DNA from: JAPLFM01 sp964650885
GTDB taxonomy: Bacteria > Bacteroidota > Ignavibacteria > Kapaibacteriales > UBA2268
Assembly (NCBI GenBank): GCA_964650885.1
Contig: CAZYXG010000002.1
Span: 97,113 to 161,112, forward strand
Length of the DNA stretch: 64,000 nt
Direction: 5' to 3'
Part shown: in pieces, positions 15,893-24,058 of the stretch
How positions within the stretch are numbered: position 1 is the stretch's first letter
Layout: each line of letters opens with the position of its first letter
The notes under the pieces: generated by a model
Database searches by the model: none
Seen by the model: only the letters and a program-made list of their open reading frames with translations
What the model was told of the DNA's origin: nothing
Position numbers and translations under genes: made by a program

Positions 15893-17512
15893 ATGAAAAA
15901 TATAAAATTGTTAGCAATAACGATAGCATTGCTGTTATTGAACTTTACTTTTCTGGGTATATCAAGGAATAATACTCAGCCAAAAGAGTATTACAATATC
16001 CATAAGTCAATCTATAATATTGATTCTACGGCAGTTAAGCTAAAAATAGTAATTGATAACATACTTGAAAAAAACGCAAACATACTTAAAAAAACAAACT
16101 ACGGAATTGCTATATTAGATTTGGAAGAAGCTAAATATATCTACGGACGCAATGTTGAATTGCCTCTTACTCCAGCTTCCACCACCAAACTTTACACTAC
16201 ATTCTATGCTATTGCCACTCAGCCAACTATTCGTACATCTATCTATCACGATGGAATTATACAGAACGGAATGTTAAAAGGCAATTTATATTTATTTGGC
16301 AGAGGCGATGCTTTGCTTAATTCAAATGATTTAGACTTATTAGCACAAGAAATAGCGAATAAAGGGATTACAAAAATTGAAGGAAATTTCATCATTGATG
16401 ATAGTTTCTTCGATAAACAGTCTAATCGTAGTGTTTATAGTGGCGACTTTGAAATTGTGCAACCTTTACCCGAAATTAAACCATTTATATTAAACAAAAA
16501 CTCTTTAGCTTTACATATATCTTCGAGTGGTAATTTTGGGGATAAAGTAATTGTATCAATGGATCCTCCTTCCGATAGATTTTCTGCAAATGTAACAGCT
16601 ACTGTGAAACAAACAGTGGTCAGAAAGCAGCTACGCAAAAAAAGTAAATCTCGTAATTTTGCCGTGAAAGGTAAGAAAGGCAAAAATGGCAAAAGAAATA
16701 GGGTCACTAATGAAAATTTAGGAGATTATGAAACAAAAGTTGTTTCTGCTCCTACTGGAATTAGAGTTAGCTCTCTTATTGACCCAAGTGGGAAACAAGT
16801 ATTCAATGTGGTTGGCAGTTTAGCTCCGAACAAAAGAATTTCGCAATATTATGTAATTAAAAAACCTGAATTCGCTATAGCAGGTACAATTCTAACTAGT
16901 TTGAGAAAGCGAGGAGTAAATTTCACAGGAACAACAATTTTAGGAAATCTTCCAGTTTCTGGTTATAACATTTTAGCAGAAGTGAAACGTCCAACTCAAG
17001 ATATAGCAAAAATCATTAATAAATATAGTGATAACTATGTTGCTGAGCATTTATTTAAGTTCAATGGAGCGAACATCAATAAAATGAATAATGCAGAAGG
17101 TGCAAGATTAAGCTTAGGTAAATTCTGTGATAGTTTACAAATTCCATTTGCCAACTGCCGATTGAATGATGGATCTGGACTTTCGAGAAGAAATTTAGTT
17201 ACTCCATCTTCTGAAATTAGATTATTGCAAATAGCAAATTCAAATCAGCAATTGAAATTCGACTCTACTCTTGCTATAGCTGGGGTAGATGGTACTCTTC
17301 GCAATAGAATGATTGGCACGAAAGCTCAAGCAAACTTGCATGGGAAAACAGGGACACTTCGCAATGTTAGTGCTTTATCTGGCTATGTAAAGAATCTTGA
17401 TGGAAATAAAATTGCATTCACTTTCATTTTCAATGGACCGAACGTAGGGGCTTACAAACAATTGGAAAATCAAATTGGTGTTGCATTAGCTAATTTCAAC
17501 TATGAAAAGTAA
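15893..17512 (+). CDS. dacB: D-alanyl-D-alanine carboxypeptidase/endopeptidase (PBP4, family S13)
   Basis: DacB trims or cuts peptidoglycan peptides in the periplasm. A signal/anchor helix is at ~1-22. The three penicillin-binding motifs are present: SxxK at Ser96-Lys99 (PASTTKL), SDN at 379-381 and KTGT at 485-488. The 539-residue length is above that of a typical PBP4, partly because of a strikingly basic stretch at ~243-271 (KQLRKKSKSR..., KGKKGKNGKRNR) in the inserted domain region. The next gene's ATG lies 11 bases before this stop, so the two are translationally coupled. Confidence 0.93.
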   Translation: MKNIKLLAITIALLLLNFTFLGISRNNTQPKEYYNIHKSIYNIDSTAVKLKIVIDNILEKNANILKKTNYGIAILDLEEAKYIYGRNVELPLTPASTTKLYTTFYAIATQPTIRTSIYHDGIIQNGMLKGNLYLFGRGDALLNSNDLDLLAQEIANKGITKIEGNFIIDDSFFDKQSNRSVYSGDFEIVQPLPEIKPFILNKNSLALHISSSGNFGDKVIVSMDPPSDRFSANVTATVKQTVVRKQLRKKSKSRNFAVKGKKGKNGKRNRVTNENLGDYETKVVSAPTGIRVSSLIDPSGKQVFNVVGSLAPNKRISQYYVIKKPEFAIAGTILTSLRKRGVNFTGTTILGNLPVSGYNILAEVKRPTQDIAKIINKYSDNYVAEHLFKFNGANINKMNNAEGARLSLGKFCDSLQIPFANCRLNDGSGLSRRNLVTPSSEIRLLQIANSNQQLKFDSTLAIAGVDGTLRNRMIGTKAQANLHGKTGTLRNVSALSGYVKNLDGNKIAFTFIFNGPNVGAYKQLENQIGVALANFNYEK

Positions 17513-18323
17513 GTTAAATAAAATAGCTCTCAACGCCATATTATTTATTTTTACATTGGCTGTTCTTTATCCATTAGCTTGGATGGTCTTGCTATCATTC
17601 AAATCAAATCCCGAAAAGTTCTCTTCTTTCAGTGAATTAGTTTTTTCTCAATTCACATTGCAGAATTTTCAAGAGACTATAAATAGCGATAAATTCTATT
17701 TATATATTTTTAATTCAGCATTAATAGCTACAATAGTTACTTTAGGCAACGTCCTTTTTTGCTTTATGACTGCTTATGCCTTAGTTCGCCGAGATTTTAT
17801 TGGTAGAAATTTTACTATCACAATGATAATGGGACTATTATTAGTTCCTGCTTTTGTTACTATGATTCCTGTATTTAGCTTGATGGTTGATTTTGGGTGG
17901 ATTGATACTTATTGGTCTTTGATTCTGCCTTGGTTGGTATCACCATTTGGAGTGTATTTAGTTTATCAGTATATGAAAGGTATTCCATTTGAAATAGAAG
18001 ATGCTGCCAAGATTGATGGTGCAAGTGATTTCAAAATAGTATTCCAAATTATAATGCCGCTTTGCAAACCAATTCTAACTGTGCTAGCTATTTATACATT
18101 TTTGAGCAATTGGAATTCATTCCTTTACCCATATTTGCTTACTAACTCAGAAAATTTAAGAACCCTTCCAGTTGGTTTAGCATTCTATTTCGGAAAGCAA
18201 TCAATTGATTGGGGGAATTTAATGGCAGGAGCTACAATTTCTGCTTTACCAATAATTATTTTATTTATTTTCTTTCAAAACAGTATTATAAAAGGACTCA
18301 CTGCTGGAGCTTTGAAAGAATAA
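17502..18323 (+). CDS. carbohydrate ABC transporter permease (MalG family), orphan
   Basis: The protein has six predicted membrane helices and the permease EAA loop (EDAAKIDGASDFKIVFQIIMPL), where the coupling ATPase docks. The overall pattern (YPLAWMVLLSFK start, TLPVGLAFYFG, AGATISALPIIILF) is that of sugar importers of the MalG/UgpE type. Partner permease, solute-binding protein and ATPase are all missing from this window, so it is an orphan here. It overlaps dacB by 11 bases and is followed after 19 bases by a small unknown gene. The substrate cannot be deduced. Confidence 0.88.
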   Translation: MKSKLNKIALNAILFIFTLAVLYPLAWMVLLSFKSNPEKFSSFSELVFSQFTLQNFQETINSDKFYLYIFNSALIATIVTLGNVLFCFMTAYALVRRDFIGRNFTITMIMGLLLVPAFVTMIPVFSLMVDFGWIDTYWSLILPWLVSPFGVYLVYQYMKGIPFEIEDAAKIDGASDFKIVFQIIMPLCKPILTVLAIYTFLSNWNSFLYPYLLTNSENLRTLPVGLAFYFGKQSIDWGNLMAGATISALPIIILFIFFQNSIIKGLTAGALKE

Positions 18324-18342
18324 TTACTACTTGGAGTAATAA

Positions 18343-18684
18343 ATGGAAATTTCTGAAATAAGACAACTTGCCAAAATGTTAGTGGACGAAATGGACTCTC
18401 GGCATAATGCAGATTTAGCTCCAAAATGGGACAATGCTACATTGAAGTTTGTTCCTTCGGATAAATCAATGAAAGAGCATGAAATGCCCATTGAAAAGCT
18501 GCTACATAAAGTAGTTATGTTAAGAGATAATCTACGAGTTTTGGAAATGCAAATTAATAGCAATAAAGAAATTAGCGACTCAGAAAAAGTTAAATTGCAA
18601 AGCTATATCACCAAATGCTATGGCTCTATGACCTCGTTTAATTTTTTATTCTATAACGAAGAAGATAAATTTAGTTCAAAGTAA
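18343..18684 (+). CDS. small conserved-looking protein of unknown function
   Basis: This 113-residue, soluble, helix-rich protein was not recognised. It has no signal peptide or membrane segment. Features are an acidic N-terminal helix (EIRQLAKMLVDEMDS), an aromatic loop (APKWDNATLKFVPSD) and a predicted coiled coil (LLHKVVMLRDNLRVLEMQIN). A GGAG sequence precedes the ATG by 6 bases. It ends the run that begins with phoH and may be co-transcribed with the permease. Confidence 0.6.
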   Translation: MEISEIRQLAKMLVDEMDSRHNADLAPKWDNATLKFVPSDKSMKEHEMPIEKLLHKVVMLRDNLRVLEMQINSNKEISDSEKVKLQSYITKCYGSMTSFNFLFYNEEDKFSSK

Positions 18685-18744
18685 TATTGTTGAATGTCAA
18701 TCGTATTCATTTATAATTGTTAAATATTTAAAGTTTGATGAGTT

Positions 18745-19428
18745 ATGAAAAGAATTGGAGTTTTACTTTCTGGCTGTGGTGTTTTCGATGGTGCAGAAAT
18801 ACAAGAGTCTGTTTTTACATTGCTAGCTATTGACCAAAATGGTGGTAAAGCTGTATGTGTAGCACCAAACATTAACCAACATCACGTTGTGAACCACATA
18901 AATGGCGATGAAATGTCGGAAAATCGCAATGTTTTAACCGAAGCAGCTAGAATTGCGAGAGGAAATATTCAAGATTTAGCTAAAATTAGCTCAAACGATT
19001 TTGATGCTTTGGTTATACCAGGTGGCTTTGGAGATGCTAAAAATTTAACAAAATGGGCTTTTTCTGGTGCTAATGGTGAGATTAATTCTGATGTGAAAAG
19101 AATTATTAATGAAATGCTGGCGGATTGTAAACCTATTGTGGGACTTTGCATGGGCCCTACAGTTATTGCAAAAGCTCTTGAAGGCAAACTGGATGGTGGA
19201 GTTTTAACAGTGGGCAATAATACTGACCAATCACCTTATGATATTGCAGAAGTGCAAGGAGAAATCAAGAAGCTTGGTTTTTCAACTAAAGAAAATAAAA
19301 TTACTGAAATCACAATAGATAAGAAAAATAAAATAATTACTGCTCCTTGTTATATGATGGAAGTATCAATTTCACAAGTTTACGATAATGCCAAACAAGC
19401 TATTGATGAGCTTTTTAGAATGATGTAA
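18745..19428 (+). CDS. elbB: glyoxalase-like DJ-1/PfpI-family protein ElbB
   Basis: The 227 residues match ElbB closely: VLLSGCGVFDGAEIQESV at the start, the CVAPNINQHHVVNH block, VIPGGFGDAKNL, and the nucleophile elbow VGLCMGPT with Cys135. ElbB belongs to the DJ-1/PfpI superfamily and has glyoxalase III-like activity in E. coli; its link to isoprenoid synthesis is historical. ispE lies just beyond the porin gene, but on the other strand. It is followed by a candidate promoter for the porin, so it is probably transcribed alone. Confidence 0.92.
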   Translation: MKRIGVLLSGCGVFDGAEIQESVFTLLAIDQNGGKAVCVAPNINQHHVVNHINGDEMSENRNVLTEAARIARGNIQDLAKISSNDFDALVIPGGFGDAKNLTKWAFSGANGEINSDVKRIINEMLADCKPIVGLCMGPTVIAKALEGKLDGGVLTVGNNTDQSPYDIAEVQGEIKKLGFSTKENKITEITIDKKNKIITAPCYMMEVSISQVYDNAKQAIDELFRMM

Positions 19429-19433
19429 ATCAG

Positions 19434-19460
19434 TTGTGAAACTTTTGTGAAATAACTTTG
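19434..19460 (+). promoter_or_regulatory. candidate promoter for the porin-like gene
   Basis: TAACTTTG at 19453-19460 is an exact TAnnTTTG match, 22 bases before the ATG. TTG at 19434-19436 gives a 16-base spacer, a little short for the Bacteroidota consensus. Confidence 0.4.
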
Positions 19461-19482
19461 CCAATCATGCAAAATAATTAAA

Positions 19483-20556
19483 ATGCGAATTACAAAATTA
19501 ATTAAATATATTTTGCTGTGTTTTGTAATTATTACAAACGATTCAAGTGCAAATGATTCATTAACATTTAATGGTTACATTGATTCTTATTATGCAATAG
19601 ATAACGATGCAAATGAAAGCAATAGAAAATTACTAAGCATTTTAAATCCAACCAAAGAGAGTATCAATTTGAATGTAGTTCTATTTAGAGTGAATTACAA
19701 TTCAGAATCACTTAGAGCAATCGCTACTTTTCATTTTGGAGATATGCCAAATGTAGCCTGGCAGACTAAATTAAACTTTATCCAAGAAGCTTATATTGGA
19801 GTAAAATTAAGTGATAAGTTTTGGTTTGATGTTGGAAATTATCTAACCCATATTGGAATAGAAAGTGTGAATCCAAAAGATAATTGGCTTTCAACTTTAT
19901 CACTTTTAGCCCAAAATGAACCATTTTATCAAGCTGGTGCAAAACTAACTTATGAGCCAAATAATTTATTAAAATTACAAATTCAATTGCTCAATGGCTA
20001 TAATTTGTTTGAAGATAATAATAAAAATAAGTCAATTGGATATTTGGTTTCTTACAAGTTATTAGAAAATTTAAATCTAAGTCTAACTGGAATAATAGGT
20101 AATGAAGCTTATTTAGGATTAGTAAATCCAAAATTTAAATATAGCCAAGGTAATAAAATATTAAATAGTTTACTAATTGAATGGGATTGTAGTAATTCAT
20201 TTAAAATTAAATCATTGATTGATTTAAGCAGTCAAGAAATTGATGTAACAGATTTGAATAATAATATATCCAAAGGTTTTTCAAGAATCGTAGCTTCATC
20301 TATTGCTTTTAAGTATTTATTCTCAGAGTCAATATCTTTGAATAGCAGAATAGAAATGTATAACACATTTTTGAAAGTAGCAGAAACATTTAACAGCAAA
20401 GCTCTTGCCTATACTATTGGCTTAGAATACAAACCAATGAAAAATGCCTACATCAGATTAGAGGATAGATTTATGAATTATAATAACACAATTAATTCAA
20501 TCATTCCATTTAAGTCAAGAAATGAAGTTATATTTGGTGTCGGTGTTTACTTCTAA
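19483..20556 (+). CDS. outer-membrane beta-barrel (porin-2/OmpL-like) protein
   Basis: A signal peptide (~1-23) is followed by 330 residues of alternating hydrophobic/polar strands ending in a C-terminal aromatic strand (EVIFGVGVYF), the usual signal for outer-membrane insertion. The opening FNGYIDSYYAIDNDANESNR, the following LNVVLFRVNYNSESLRAIATFHFGD and the VGNYLTHIGIES block resemble the putative beta-barrel porin-2 family. It probably forms a diffusion pore; specificity is unknown. It converges on ispE with a single base between the two stop codons and no terminator. Confidence 0.8.
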   Translation: MRITKLIKYILLCFVIITNDSSANDSLTFNGYIDSYYAIDNDANESNRKLLSILNPTKESINLNVVLFRVNYNSESLRAIATFHFGDMPNVAWQTKLNFIQEAYIGVKLSDKFWFDVGNYLTHIGIESVNPKDNWLSTLSLLAQNEPFYQAGAKLTYEPNNLLKLQIQLLNGYNLFEDNNKNKSIGYLVSYKLLENLNLSLTGIIGNEAYLGLVNPKFKYSQGNKILNSLLIEWDCSNSFKIKSLIDLSSQEIDVTDLNNNISKGFSRIVASSIAFKYLFSESISLNSRIEMYNTFLKVAETFNSKALAYTIGLEYKPMKNAYIRLEDRFMNYNNTINSIIPFKSRNEVIFGVGVYF

Positions 20557-20557
20557 A

Positions 20558-21397
20558 TTATTGGCACCAAACAAAGTAGTTTGGAAATATTGATTTGATT
20601 TCTTCTTTTTTATAGTCTTTTGGAAATAAACCAAAAACACTTGCCCCACTTCCTGAGAGCAGTGTGAAATCTGCCCCTAAACTATATAGTTTTGCTTTTA
20701 TTTCTTCAATTTCTGGATAATCTTTAAGTACTACTTCTTCAAAATCATTTATCAGAAATTCTTTAAAAAGCGTTGCGTTGCCATCTGCATTGATAAGCAC
20801 CATTGGCAAATGTATTTTTGGGCGTTCTTTTTCAGTCCTGCTTAGCTTTCTGTATGCTTCTGGAGTGCCAATGTGAATATTGGGATTGACAATCACAATT
20901 GAGTAAGGCAATTCATAATCAAAATAGGCCAAACTTTCGCCTCGGCTTCCTGCTACAGCAGTTCCATATTTAAGAAAGTATGGAATGTCCGAACCAAGTG
21001 ATTGAGCTATAATTAACAAATCGTTATAGCTAGCTCTCGAGCCAGAAAGTTCATTGATTGCATTGAGTGTTATTGCAGCATTGCTACTTCCGCCGCCAAG
21101 TCCACCGCCCATTGGAATGTTTTTTTCAATGTGTACGTCAACTCCAAAGTCTAATGGAAATTTTTTAGCGAATTTTTCGATAGCTTTATAGATCAAATTA
21201 TCTTCTTTGGGTATTCCAAAATCGACATTGCTAGAAATGTTCAAATCTTTTATGGAAGTTTTTTTAAATGTTAAAATGTCCGCAAGCTTAGTTAAATAGA
21301 AGACAGTATTGATGTTATGGTATCCGTCTGCTCTTTTATTTAGCACTTGCAAGCCAAGGTTTATTTTGGCAAATGATAGTTTTTTGATAGAATTCAT
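20558..21397 (-). CDS. ispE: 4-diphosphocytidyl-2-C-methyl-D-erythritol kinase
   Basis: IspE phosphorylates CDP-methylerythritol in the MEP isoprenoid pathway. The 279-residue GHMP kinase begins SFAKINLGLQVLNKRADGYH and carries the ATP-binding PMGGGLGGGSSNAA motif at about 96-108, then SLGSDIPYFL and the late LLSGSGASVFGLF. All expected motifs are present. It is divergent from the kinase-like gene at 21429 and has a strong promoter candidate on the minus strand. Confidence 0.95.
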   Translation of the reverse strand: MNSIKKLSFAKINLGLQVLNKRADGYHNINTVFYLTKLADILTFKKTSIKDLNISSNVDFGIPKEDNLIYKAIEKFAKKFPLDFGVDVHIEKNIPMGGGLGGGSSNAAITLNAINELSGSRASYNDLLIIAQSLGSDIPYFLKYGTAVAGSRGESLAYFDYELPYSIVIVNPNIHIGTPEAYRKLSRTEKERPKIHLPMVLINADGNATLFKEFLINDFEEVVLKDYPEIEEIKAKLYSLGADFTLLSGSGASVFGLFPKDYKKEEIKSIFPNYFVWCQ

Positions 21398-21405
21398 TAT
21401 TTTTG
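21398..21405 (+). promoter_or_regulatory. candidate -7 element (TATTTTTG) for the DGK/dolichol-kinase-like gene
   Basis: This is an exact TAnnTTTG match 24 bases before the ATG at 21429. The -33 element is not clear at normal spacing. It overlaps the ispE leader on the other strand. Confidence 0.35.
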
Positions 21406-21421
21406 AGTTTATTTAGATTTA

Positions 21422-21452
21422 CAAAAGTATGGACAATTCGATAACTTACAAA
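21422..21452 (-). promoter_or_regulatory. candidate Bacteroidota-type promoter for ispE
   Basis: Read on the minus strand: TTTG (complement of 21449-21452), a 19-base spacer, then TACTTTTG (complement of 21422-21429), matching TTTG / TAnnTTTG exactly. It ends 25 bases before the ispE ATG. The -33 box lies inside the first codons of the divergent gene. Confidence 0.5.
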
Positions 21453-22088
21453 AATGAATTATACAGAAAGGGAATTCACCTTTGCTCTCTGACGATTCCA
21501 ATTGCCTATATTTTCACTTCGCACCAAAAAGCATTGCTAATAATTCTACCAATAACTATAATAATGTTATTGGCTGATATACTAAGCACTAGAGTTGCTT
21601 TTGTAAATAAAATTATTTTTGGCTATATGGGTGCTTTGCTTAGGGAACACGAAAAAGAGAACAAAAAATTTGTTCTCAATGGTGCTTCTTGGGTTTTGAT
21701 TTCAGCAAGTTTGTGCATACTGATTTTCCCTAAAGTAGTGATGATACCAGCTTTTACAATATTAATCATTTCGGATATGCTTGCTGCATTGGTAGGAAGA
21801 AAATTCGGGAAAACCCCATTATTTGATAAATCTTGGGAAGGAACTATTGCTTTTATAGTTTCAGCTATTGGAGTTGTACTCTCTTTTGGCTTTGCTTTTT
21901 CTGCACCAATCACATTCTTTGCCTTTGGAATATTGGGGGCAGTAATTGGTGGTTTTGTGGAAGCTGGCTCTAAAGTTTTGAATATTGACGATAATCTTTC
22001 CATTCCACTTTCAATAGGGTTGATTCTTTGGTTGGGTGCATTCTATGCACAGTCCATTAATATGCCTTATTTAGATTTGATAAAATAA
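21429..22088 (+). CDS. SEC59/DGK1/VTE5-type lipid kinase or phosphatidate cytidylyltransferase-like membrane protein
   Basis: The 219-residue membrane protein has about six helices. The opening ELYRKGIHLCSLTIPIAY and the central block IISDMLAALVGRKFGKTPLF with KSWEGTIAFIVSAIGV are characteristic of the CTP-dependent polyprenol/diacylglycerol kinase family (dolichol kinase, DGK1, VTE5). The Asp of ISDM and the GRKFGK loop are the expected nucleotide/metal site. The exact lipid substrate cannot be told. The threonine aldolase starts 8 bases downstream. Confidence 0.88.
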   Translation: MDNSITYKNELYRKGIHLCSLTIPIAYIFTSHQKALLIILPITIIMLLADILSTRVAFVNKIIFGYMGALLREHEKENKKFVLNGASWVLISASLCILIFPKVVMIPAFTILIISDMLAALVGRKFGKTPLFDKSWEGTIAFIVSAIGVVLSFGFAFSAPITFFAFGILGAVIGGFVEAGSKVLNIDDNLSIPLSIGLILWLGAFYAQSINMPYLDLIK

Positions 22089-22096
22089 TTAATAAA

Positions 22097-23119
22097 ATGA
22101 TAGATTTAAGAAGCGACACACTCACAATGCCATCGAAAGAAATGCTTGATTCGATTTATTCGGCTCAGCTTGGCGATGATGTCTATGCAGAAGATGTGAC
22201 AACAAATTTATTTCAAAAGAAAATTGCAAATTTCTTTGGCAAAGAAGCAGGGCTTATCGTTCCTTCTGGCACTATGGCAAATCAAATAGGAGTGGCTGTG
22301 CATACTGCCACTGGCGACGAAGTGATTTGCGAAAGCAATGCACATATCTACTACTATGAAACAGCTGGACCTTCCATTATTTCTCGTGTGCAAATGCGTC
22401 CAATTGAATCTGAAAAGGGCGAACCTGATTTGAATAAAATTGAGTCTGCTATTCGTGAAGATATTTACTATATGCCACGCACTAGTTTGATTTGTTTGGA
22501 AAACACACATAATCGCCACGGTGGCACTATTATCAGCTTAGATTATTGCCAATCAGTTTCAAAATTAGCGAAAGCAAAAGGAATAGCAACTCATTTAGAT
22601 GGGGCTAGAGTTTGGAATGCAATACTTACAAATAAATCTTTAGCTCAAGATTATGGTAAATGTTTCGATACTATAAATGTTTGCTTTTCTAAGGGCTTAG
22701 GCACTCCTGCTTTATCTATGATTTTAGGCACTGAAGTTCAAATAGCAAAAGCACTTAAATGGAGAAAAATCTTGGGTGGAGGAATGCGTCAGACAGGCGT
22801 TTTCGCTGCTATGTGCGATTTTGCTTTTGAAAATAATTTGCCCAAATTAGAACTTGATAATGCCAATGCTACTTTGTTTGCTTCTTTAATTGCCAATGAG
22901 CCAAAGATTAGTTTGGATTTGAGCAGAGTGCAAACCAATATAGTGCTTTTTGAAATTACAAATGAAATTGATTTGAATAAATTTCAAAACGATTGCCAAT
23001 TAAATGGATTAAAAATCTCTTCATTTGGTGGTAAAAAATTCAGAGCTGTTTTCCATAGCCAAATGGACAAAAACACAATTACAAAAGCAGCAGTAATTCT
23101 AATTTCTACTCTTAATTAA
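22097..23119 (+). CDS. ltaE: low-specificity L-threonine aldolase
   Basis: This PLP enzyme cleaves threonine or allo-threonine to glycine and acetaldehyde. The 340 residues begin MIDLRSDTLTMPS and contain DDVYAEDVTTN, VPSGTMANQI, LENTHNRHGG, HLDGARVWNA and the PLP-lysine site VCFSKGLGTP (Lys199). All match the aromatic-amino-acid beta-eliminating lyase/threonine aldolase family. The glycine formed could feed the glycine cleavage system, of which gcvH is in this window. It is packed with its neighbours on both sides. Confidence 0.94.
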   Translation: MIDLRSDTLTMPSKEMLDSIYSAQLGDDVYAEDVTTNLFQKKIANFFGKEAGLIVPSGTMANQIGVAVHTATGDEVICESNAHIYYYETAGPSIISRVQMRPIESEKGEPDLNKIESAIREDIYYMPRTSLICLENTHNRHGGTIISLDYCQSVSKLAKAKGIATHLDGARVWNAILTNKSLAQDYGKCFDTINVCFSKGLGTPALSMILGTEVQIAKALKWRKILGGGMRQTGVFAAMCDFAFENNLPKLELDNANATLFASLIANEPKISLDLSRVQTNIVLFEITNEIDLNKFQNDCQLNGLKISSFGGKKFRAVFHSQMDKNTITKAAVILISTLN

Positions 23120-23133
23120 AAAAGGTAAAGAAT

Positions 23134-23589
23134 ATGAAAAAATTCATTCTGACATTATTATTGACTTTTAGTTTCAATTGCTTTGCAGATGATTTGACCG
23201 CTGAGCTAAGATTGATTAACTCGAATTTATTCCTTTGCTATTCGCAATTGAATATTATTTACGATGGATACAACAAGAAAGAATATTCTGATATTGAAAA
23301 GTACCACAAAATGCTATCAATTAGTTTGAATGATTCTGAAAGATTATTAAAAAAACTTGTTGCAAAAGAAACTGAAAAGCCATTGGACAATGAAAATAAT
23401 CAACTTTGGTTCACTCGCCTGAAAGAAATGAATACTGAGCTGAAGGATATGAATATTATTTTGAAAAAATATGTTCTTCTTGGCAAACAGGAAGATAGAA
23501 TTAATTTTTCCGAACGCAATAAAGCTTTCATCGAAAAATTCAAATCAGTGATTGATGCACAAATAGAGAAATTAAAAGAGAATGAATGA
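23134..23589 (+). CDS. small secreted protein of unknown function
   Basis: A clear signal peptide (MKKFILTLLLTFSFNCFA) precedes about 130 residues predicted to be mostly helical (LRLINSNLFLCYSQL; LLKKLVAKETEKPL; RLKEMNTELKDMNIILKKY). No known domain was recognised. AAAGG upstream of the ATG is a plausible ribosome site. Its last 8 bases overlap the start of the thioesterase gene, so it belongs to that operon. Confidence 0.65.
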   Translation: MKKFILTLLLTFSFNCFADDLTAELRLINSNLFLCYSQLNIIYDGYNKKEYSDIEKYHKMLSISLNDSERLLKKLVAKETEKPLDNENNQLWFTRLKEMNTELKDMNIILKKYVLLGKQEDRINFSERNKAFIEKFKSVIDAQIEKLKENE

Positions 23590-24058
23590 GATAGAAATTT
23601 TAGCTGGGCGACTTAATGAATTCAAACATAAGTTCAATGGTAGAGTAGAGTTTAGCGATGTAGATTCATTTTCTGTAGTGCATAATTTGACTTATCTTTA
23701 TTGGCTGGAATGGGCTAGGACTGATTATTTATTCTCTCTTGGATTAGAAAAGAAGATTGATTTTTTCAAAAGAGAATTACCAATAATGACAGTACACCAC
23801 ACAGTGAATTATTTCAGTTCATTGAATTTCCCAGATAACTATGAAGTGCTGACTAAAGTACCAAAAATAGGTGAATCTTCTATAGTTTTTGAGAATATTA
23901 TTCGCAAAACACAAAATAAAGAAGCAAATATTGTGCTTTATGCAAAATCAGTTTTAGTATATGTGGACTTCGAAAGTAAAGTACCTCAACGTATGCCAGA
24001 TTTAATTAGAAATTTAGTATCTGAATTTGAAGGTACGGGGGATGAAAATTTCAGATAA
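23582..24058 (+). CDS. acyl-CoA thioesterase, 4-hydroxybenzoyl-CoA thioesterase/YbgC type
   Basis: The 158-residue single hotdog-fold protein has the family motif F-x-D-x-D...VVHNLTYLYWLEWAR near the N-terminus (catalytic Asp region) and the central-helix/strand pattern of YbgC- and FadM-like thioesterases. The acyl substrate is unknown. It overlaps the preceding gene by 8 bases and the following GH3 gene by 17, showing a tightly coupled operon. Confidence 0.85.
   Translation: MNEIEILAGRLNEFKHKFNGRVEFSDVDSFSVVHNLTYLYWLEWARTDYLFSLGLEKKIDFFKRELPIMTVHHTVNYFSSLNFPDNYEVLTKVPKIGESSIVFENIIRKTQNKEANIVLYAKSVLVYVDFESKVPQRMPDLIRNLVSEFEGTGDENFR

Noticed and set aside
21623..22003. 126-codon minus-strand ORF
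   Set aside because: It is antisense to the well-supported membrane kinase-like gene; residue pattern is that of a shadow frame.
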